Shown: positions 1 to 4,373 of the stretch, piece after piece | Numbering within the stretch: the stretch's first letter is position 1 | How the letters are laid out: every line of letters starts with the position of its first letter | Assembly (NCBI GenBank): GCA_004297865.1 | Contig: SCSO01000063.1 | Location: 1-7,348, forward strand | Direction of reading: 5' to 3' | From: Legionella sp. | GTDB taxonomy: Bacteria; Pseudomonadota; Gammaproteobacteria; Legionellales; Legionellaceae | DNA: 7,348 nt | The notes under the pieces: model-generated | The model's database searches: none | Seen by the model: only the letters and a program-made list of their open reading frames with translations | What the model was told of the DNA's origin: nothing | Made by a program: the position numbers and the translations under genes

Positions 1-329
1 CTGCTTTAGCAGTGCAGAATCGCAAATTAGCCCAATCGCAACAGGCTTATACTATACCTACTGAAGGGGATAACCAGGATGTGAATAGTTTAGGTACTCA
101 TGCAGCTTTAGATTTAAAAGAATCGGTAGCTAATTTAGAACGCATCACTGCCATTATCCTTCTAGCGGCTACTCAAGCGCTGGAGTTAAGAGGGATTACT
201 AAAGCGAGTACAAAAGCTCAAGAAATCTATCAGGTGGTAAGACAACATTCGCCGATGATTGAACATTGTCGTCCGATGTCAGATGAAATTGCGAGTTTGG
301 TTGCATTATTACAATCTGGGGCTATTTAA
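1..329 (+). CDS. Aromatic amino acid ammonia-lyase/aminomutase (MIO family), C-terminal fragment
   Basis: Partial gene: the frame is open from the first complete codon at position 3, and the GTG at 12 is an internal Val, not a start. About 108 C-terminal residues remain of a family usually 500-560 long. Visible signatures are an N-Q-D-V-N-S-L-G stretch, matching the conserved Gln-containing active-site segment of the histidine/phenylalanine/tyrosine ammonia-lyase superfamily, then a helix ending I-I-L-L-A-A-T-Q-A-L-E-L-R-G and the closing 'P-M-S-D-E-I' helix before the C-terminus. These enzymes use an MIO cofactor made from an Ala-Ser-Gly triad to remove ammonia from His, Phe or Tyr, or to shift the amino group to the beta carbon. 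The MIO triad and substrate-selectivity residues lie upstream of the window. NQD rather than the NQED-H typical of HutH, together with the PKS context, leans towards Phe/Tyr lyase or aminomutase. The family is fairly sure; the substrate is inference. The stop overlaps the next start. Confidence 0.85.
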   Translation, partial: ALAVQNRKLAQSQQAYTIPTEGDNQDVNSLGTHAALDLKESVANLERITAIILLAATQALELRGITKASTKAQEIYQVVRQHSPMIEHCRPMSDEIASLVALLQSGAI

Positions 330-331
330 TG
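318..331 (+). promoter_or_regulatory. RBS and TAATG stop/start overlap coupling lyase and acyltransferase
   Basis: The lyase stop TAA (327-329) shares its last A with the ATG (329-331) of the acyltransferase. A GGGG run at 318-321 sits 7 bases upstream of that ATG and can act as a Shine-Dalgarno core. This fixes the start and indicates that the two proteins are translationally coupled in one transcript. Confidence 0.7.
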
Positions 332-1177
332 CTGGCTTATCTTTTTCCTGGACAAGGCTCACAGACTAAAGGAATGGGTGTTGATTTATTTGATCGCTTT
401 AGTGAGTACACTGCCCAAGCGGATGAACTTTTAGGTTATTCGATTCGGGCTTTATGTGTGGATGATGCTGAAGGTCAATTAAATAAAACTCAGTTTACCC
501 AACCCGCTTTGTATGTGGTGAATGCTTTAACTTATCTTAAAACCTTAGCTGATACCAAACAAAAACCAGACTATGTCGCAGGACATAGTCTAGGAGAGTA
601 TAGTGCTTTATTTGCCGCTGAGGTTTTTGATTTTGCTACCGGTCTTGCTTTAGTGCAAAAGCGCGGTGAGTTGATGAGTCAAGCGCAGGGTGGTGGTATG
701 GCGGCGGTTATTGGTGTAAAACATGAGGAATTAACCGGGCTATTACAAGAGCACGAACTGACCACCATCACAGTGGCTAATTATAATTCTTACCAACAAT
801 TAGTAATTTCCGGTCCTAAATCGGATATTGACAAGGCACAATCGATACTGACGCAACAATCTAAAGTACATTTTATTCCTTTAAGTGTTAGTGGCGCCTT
901 TCATTCACCTTATATGCTCCCTGCACAACAAGCCTTTGCTAGTTATCTTGAAGAGTTTGAATTTAGGATGCCTAAAATGCCGGTGATCGCGAATGTAGAT
1001 GCCTGTGCTTATCATCCTGCAGTGGTAAAAACCAACCTCACGCAGCAAATTACCCAACCAGTGGAATGGATTAAAACGATTGAGTATTTGCAAACGAAAC
1101 CGGGGATTGAGTTTAGAGAAATTGGTCCGGGGACGGTGTTGAGCGGGTTAGTGCGTAGGATTGGAAATAAGCAATAG
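329..1177 (+). CDS. Discrete malonyl-CoA:ACP acyltransferase (trans-AT of the PKS)
   Basis: A 282-residue cytosolic acyltransferase that moves malonyl from CoA onto ACP phosphopantetheine arms. It opens with FPGQGSQ (GQGSQ at 8-12). The nucleophile elbow GHSLGE is at 85-90 with catalytic Ser87. Arg112 in K-R-G-E-L-M is the expected carboxylate-binding residue. The catalytic His192 lies in S-G-A-F-H-S, where Phe191 points to malonyl rather than methylmalonyl. A-N-Y-N-S followed by L-V-I-S-G (150-162) is the usual core of FabD and PksC-like enzymes. The length is normal for a stand-alone AT, slightly shorter than FabD (about 310). No fatty-acid synthesis genes are adjacent, while a PKS with no AT lies downstream, so a trans-acting role for that PKS is the best reading. 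A housekeeping FabD is the alternative. The gene is coupled to the lyase upstream and has no intrinsic terminator of its own. Confidence 0.95.
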   Translation: MLAYLFPGQGSQTKGMGVDLFDRFSEYTAQADELLGYSIRALCVDDAEGQLNKTQFTQPALYVVNALTYLKTLADTKQKPDYVAGHSLGEYSALFAAEVFDFATGLALVQKRGELMSQAQGGGMAAVIGVKHEELTGLLQEHELTTITVANYNSYQQLVISGPKSDIDKAQSILTQQSKVHFIPLSVSGAFHSPYMLPAQQAFASYLEEFEFRMPKMPVIANVDACAYHPAVVKTNLTQQITQPVEWIKTIEYLQTKPGIEFREIGPGTVLSGLVRRIGNKQ

Positions 1178-1195
1178 GCCAATACGACTTTTTTT

Positions 1196-1261
1196 CGTGC
1201 CCGTGCCGTCTTTGAATATTGCACAATATAAAAACCGGGCACATTCACCGGCACGGACACG
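1196..1261. repeat. GC-rich imperfect inverted repeat between acyltransferase and fadL-like gene
   Basis: Left arm CGTGCCCGTGCCG (1196-1208) and right arm CGGCACGGACACG (1249-1261) are complementary at 12 of 13 positions, around a 40-base loop. Inside the loop, CGGGCAC (1236-1242) is a perfect complement of GTGCCCG (1197-1203), so two mutually exclusive stems can form. CTTTGAA (1210-1216) and TTCAAAG (1262-1268) form a further complementary pair, but in an order that cannot extend the same stem. The T-run lies before the stem (1189-1195), not after it, so this is not a standard terminator. It could be a processing or stability structure, a REP/MITE-like remnant, or a leader structure for the next gene. 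Confidence 0.55.
1216..1229. promoter_or_regulatory. AT-rich palindrome, possible regulator-binding site
   Basis: ATATTG-CA-CAATAT is a 6+6 perfect dyad with a 2-base centre, inside the loop of the larger inverted repeat and about 105 bases upstream of the FadL-like start. The size and symmetry suit a dimeric helix-turn-helix repressor. Nothing identifies the regulator, and a dyad this AT-rich can arise by chance. Confidence 0.2.
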
Positions 1262-1276
1262 TTCAAAGCAAATCCA

Positions 1277-1306
1277 TTGCGCTGCAAAATAAAATGGAGT
1301 TAAAAT
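1277..1306 (+). promoter_or_regulatory. Candidate sigma70-type promoter for the FadL-like gene
   Basis: TTGCGC (1277-1282) and TAAAAT (1301-1306) are separated by 18 bases and resemble -35 and -10 boxes. Transcription would begin near 1313, giving a 5' leader of about 20 bases that contains the ribosome binding site. The -35 match is weak, so the gene may instead be read from the lyase/acyltransferase operon. Confidence 0.3.
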
Positions 1307-1321
1307 AGAAAACCCACTATT

Positions 1322-1338
1322 AAAAGGATTTAAAAGTG
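1322..1338 (+). promoter_or_regulatory. Ribosome binding site deciding a GTG start
   Basis: AAAAGGA (1322-1328) lies 7 bases before GTG (1336-1338). The GTG is immediately followed by a classic signal peptide, so this site fixes the start of the FadL-like protein even though it is not an ATG. Confidence 0.75.
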
Positions 1339-2625
1339 CATAATTTATCCAAACTGTTTTTGGCTATCACTTCCCTCGGTTTGTCTGCACAAGGTTTCGC
1401 ATCTGATTTTAGTCTCCCTTTCGTTAACTCCTCTGGATTAGGAGTAGCTTATTCAGATTGGGCTGTAGGTCATGATGCCAGTACCGCTTATACCAATCCT
1501 GCAGGATTAGTTAATCTAAAAACCCGACAAATGGTAGTGAATGCCTTAGGAATTTTCGGTGATGCTAAATATACCGGATCAGCGATGACACCTTCATTTC
1601 CTTTCCCTGCGCCAGTCATTGAAAATGGTACAGCAAGAAGTCCCATTGGCAACTTTTCACCATCGTTCTATTATTCTTTACCACTAAGTGATCGCTTTAC
1701 TGGCGGTTTTAACGTGACGACACCTTTTGGTTTAGGCACCAATTATCCCAACTCGTCAGTAGTTCGCTATGCGGCAACTCGTTCACAAGTGGCTGCTATG
1801 GATATAAGCCCCAGTTTGGGCCTAAAGCTGAATGACTTTGTTTCTGCCGGTGTAGGCTTCGATGCCATTTATTTAGCTTTCCAATTAAATAATATGTACG
1901 GGCCACCTTTATCCCAAGTAGGACCAACGAGCTTTATTGATCAAACCTTAGAAAATAAATTAAAAGGTTGGGGTTATGGTTGGCATGGTGGTTTATTATT
2001 TAACTTTACGCAAAAAACCCATGTTGGAGTTAGTTACAATTCTCATGTATCTATTGTAACCAAAGGCAATAGCATTTTATTCCTACCCAGTAATCTGGCA
2101 GTACGTAGTGATTTACAATATACCAAGGCCGCTTTGCCTGCGCGTTTGCAAATTAGTTTGGAACAAGGTTTGACCGATCGGTTAAACGCAACCTTTACCG
2201 CCTTCTATGTTAATTGGTCTACCTTTAGTCATATTACGATGACTACTACGGTTGCACCCACTCCAGCAGGCTATGTCACTTTACCGGTCACTATTCCGTT
2301 CAATTATTCTAATTGTTGGGATTTTGCTTTAGGTGCTACTTTCAAAGCATCAGAAAAAATATTATTACGTGCAGGGGTAGAACTCATGGATACTCCTTCT
2401 AATAATATCGATAGAGGCGTAGCTGATCCTATAGGTAATGCAACCGTTGTTACTATCGGTGCTCATTACAAAGCCTCAGATGCATTAAGTTATGATATTG
2501 GTATTGGGCATTCCTTCTTTAAAGAGATGCCGGTGAACTTTGCTAATCAACTCACGGTCTTACAAGGTACTACAAAAACACAAACAACAGTTATTGGTGG
2601 ACAAGTCAATTGGAGTATTGCGTAA
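1336..2625 (+). CDS. FadL/TodX-family outer-membrane transport protein (OMPP1)
   Basis: A 429-residue precursor, close to the usual FadL length (about 440). Residues 1-22 form a Sec signal peptide: Lys6, a hydrophobic core L-F-L-A-I-T-S-L-G-L, and probable cleavage after Ala22. The mature N-terminus then shows the family hallmark G-L-G-V-A-Y (34-39), D-A-S-T-A-Y-T-N-P-A-G-L (47-58), with the conserved NPAG of the hatch domain. Alternating beta-barrel strands follow, including G-W-G-Y-G-W-H-G-G-L-L-F (211-222), T-H-V-G-V-S-Y (228-234), L-P-A-R-L-Q-I-S-L (267-275), and F-A-L-G-A-T-F with L-L-R-A-G-V-E (330-349). Known members form barrels that let long-chain fatty acids (FadL) or aromatic hydrocarbons (TodX, XylN) cross the outer membrane. 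Here the gene lies between the acyltransferase and the PKS and has its own RBS and a strong terminator. A role moving a hydrophobic precursor or the polyketide is plausible but inferred; it may be an unrelated housekeeping importer. Confidence 0.93.
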   Translation: MHNLSKLFLAITSLGLSAQGFASDFSLPFVNSSGLGVAYSDWAVGHDASTAYTNPAGLVNLKTRQMVVNALGIFGDAKYTGSAMTPSFPFPAPVIENGTARSPIGNFSPSFYYSLPLSDRFTGGFNVTTPFGLGTNYPNSSVVRYAATRSQVAAMDISPSLGLKLNDFVSAGVGFDAIYLAFQLNNMYGPPLSQVGPTSFIDQTLENKLKGWGYGWHGGLLFNFTQKTHVGVSYNSHVSIVTKGNSILFLPSNLAVRSDLQYTKAALPARLQISLEQGLTDRLNATFTAFYVNWSTFSHITMTTTVAPTPAGYVTLPVTIPFNYSNCWDFALGATFKASEKILLRAGVELMDTPSNNIDRGVADPIGNATVVTIGAHYKASDALSYDIGIGHSFFKEMPVNFANQLTVLQGTTKTQTTVIGGQVNWSIA

Positions 2626-2650
2626 ATTCGCAACGGCTATACCACAAATG

Positions 2651-2692
2651 AGGTGGATCCAGCGAGCTTTCTGGGTCCACCTTTGTTATTTT
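2651..2692 (+). terminator. Rho-independent terminator after the FadL-like gene
   Basis: AGGTGGATCCAG (2651-2662) pairs with CTGGGTCCACCT (2671-2682) over 12 positions (one G-T wobble) around the 8-base loop CGAGCTTT. A T-rich tail, TTGTTATTTT, follows at 2683-2692. It starts 25 bases after the FadL-like stop and ends about 46 bases before the PKS start. It should end most upstream transcription, so the PKS probably needs its own promoter or read-through. Confidence 0.88.
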
Positions 2693-2710
2693 AAGTTCAT
2701 AACCTATAGA
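2683..2710 (+). promoter_or_regulatory. Weak candidate promoter for the PKS gene
   Basis: Only 46 bases separate the terminator tail from the PKS start. Within them TTGTTA (2683-2688) and TATAGA (2705-2710) are spaced by 16 bases and match a sigma70 promoter about 4 of 6 at each box. The -35 would sit in the terminator's T-tract. It is recorded because the terminator implies that a promoter is needed here; the sequence match alone is poor. Confidence 0.25.
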
Positions 2711-2738
2711 TTCATTACCTCTGCAAATGGATATTGCT

Positions 2739-4373
2739 ATGTCTAATATTGTTAAAGTGCTACAAACTTGGGCGCAAAAGCAAGCGCAACACAATGCGGT
2801 TCTTTTCCTTGAAGATGGCGAACAGGAAACCGCCTCTTTGACTTATGCGGAATTAGACCACAAAGCGAAAGCAATAGCCGCTTTATTGCAGGCCCATGAA
2901 CTGCAAAATCAACGGGTCTTGTTGGTTTATCCTACTGGCGTCGAATTTATAGCCAGTCTAATCGGATGTTGGTATGCCGGGGCTATTGCAGTACCGTTGA
3001 GTTGCCCTAAATTAGAAGACCTAAGTAAGCAACGTACTTTATTCAACACTCTCTCCGAAGATGCTGATGTGGCAGCTGTGTTAGCACTGGATAGTTATCG
3101 CGGACCTTTGAAAAAATTAATTAAGCGCAAAATCATTGCTTGTGCCACTGATAAAATAAGTCCGAAAATGGCAGAGAATGTTCAACCCACTAAAATCACC
3201 GACAAAACAATCGCGTACTTACAATACACTTCTGGTTCTACCTCAGCACCAAAAGCAGCAACCATTAGCCATGGCAATTTACAACAAAATATACGTGATA
3301 CCATTGACGCTTGGCATTATGACCAAAACAGCGTGACAGTGAATTGGGCACCGCATACGCATGTGTATGGATTAGTGTGTGGCTTATTAGTTCCTTTGTA
3401 TCATGGCACTCCGGCCATCATTATGCCGCCCGCAGTATTTATTAATAAACCGTCACTTTGGCTAAGAGCTCTTTCCAAATATCAAGGTACCCATGGAGGT
3501 TGTCCTAATTTTGGTTATGATCTTTGCGTTCGTCATGTGCTAGAAAATGAAGTAAGCGAATTGGATTTACAGCATTGGCAAGTGGCAGTCAATGGTGGCG
3601 ACATGGTGCAAGCGCGCACCTTGAATGCATTCGTCGAGAAATTTAGCGCCTGTGGTTTTGCTTTAAAGCATTTTTCTTCAGCCTATGGGATGTCGGAAGT
3701 GTCAGGGGCAATTGCAGTCACTCCTTTTGGTACGGAACCAGAAGAATTTATAGATGCAGATCAACGCCGCCTAATTAGTAGCGGTAAATTATTATCAGGA
3801 TTCCAAGCTTTAGCCGTCGATCCGGAAAGCAAAACCGCTTTGCCGGAGGGTGAAGTTGGTGAAATTTGGCTGCATGGCAAATCGGTTATCAGTGGTTATT
3901 GGCAACGTCCTGAAGAAAACCAAGAAGTATTCGATGTCCAAGTGGCTGACAGTAAACTCAGATATTTTCGTACGGGTGACTTAGGTTTTATTCGTGATCA
4001 GCAAATTTATTTAACCGGTCGGTTAAAAGAAGTCATGGTCATCTATGGTAAGAAATACTATCCCTTAGATCTGGAAATGACGGTGGCTAAAAATCTGGTA
4101 CCCTGGGAAATTAATTTACCCCAAGTAGCCTTTTCTTTAGAAATTGCGGGTAAAGAACAAATCATCATCGCTCAGGAATTAAATCATTATAGCAATGAAC
4201 AAGGGCAGCAACTCAGCGATCTAATCCGTCATGCTATAACTAAAGCACATGGGGTGGATGTCCATGAAGTCATTTTCAGCCCCCCAGGAAGTATTCCTAA
4301 AACGGCTAGTGGTAAATTACAAAGAAAAAGGGCGCAACTTTTATTTAAAGAAGGTCAGTTTGCACGATTTGCT
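2739..4373 (+). other. PKS domain: FAAL-like acyl-AMP ligase (starter activation)
   Basis: Residues 1-545. ANL-superfamily motifs in order: P-loop Y-T-S-G-S-T-S-A-P-K-A-A (163-174), W-A-P-H-T-H-V-Y-G-L (203-212), G-G-C-P-N-F-G-Y-D-L-C (253-263, a FAAL signature), S-A-Y-G-M-S-E (314-320), F-R-T-G-D-L-G (410-416), T-G-R-L-K-E with Y-P-L-D-L-E at the hinge, and P-K-T-A-S-G-K-L-Q-R (520-529) with the adenylation lysine, probably Lys526. The reaction is carboxylic acid + ATP to acyl-AMP, then transfer to the next ACP. Oddities: the P-loop has Ser and Ala where most relatives have Gly (STG, KG); P-H-T-H-V-Y-G replaces the usual P-L-Y-H-D-M-G; and the FAAL-specific insertion after the YGMSE motif looks about 14 residues short. 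These may mean an unusual starter acid, for example an arylacrylate, but specificity cannot be read from sequence alone. Confidence 0.9.

Noticed and set aside
12..329. A complete 105-residue small protein starting at GTG 12
   Set aside because: The frame is open to the left edge with matching lyase sequence before it (A-L-A-V-Q-N-R-K). It is the tail of a larger gene.
329..1177. Housekeeping FabD
   Set aside because: There are no fab genes nearby, it is coupled to an aromatic lyase, and the downstream PKS has no AT of its own. It could be reconsidered if the host has no other FabD.
1196..1261. Inverted repeat as an intrinsic terminator of the acyltransferase gene
   Set aside because: The loop is 40 bases and the T-run is upstream of the stem. 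Read on either strand, no U-tract follows the hairpin.
905..1287. Minus-strand open frames at 905-1093 and 1012-1287 as genes
   Set aside because: Both lie mostly antisense to the clear acyltransferase reading frame and have no RBS or recognisable protein. Only the gap portion (1178-1287) was kept, as a weak relic idea.
2727..2738. PKS start at the in-frame ATG 2727
   Set aside because: No Shine-Dalgarno precedes it, while ATG 2739 has GGA at suitable spacing and the best fit to FAAL N-termini. It remains possible and would add only four residues.
2540..2794. Short open frames at 2540-2746 (+) and 2606-2794 (-)
   Set aside because: They overlap the FadL-like end, the terminator hairpin and the PKS start. 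Their translations show no family features.
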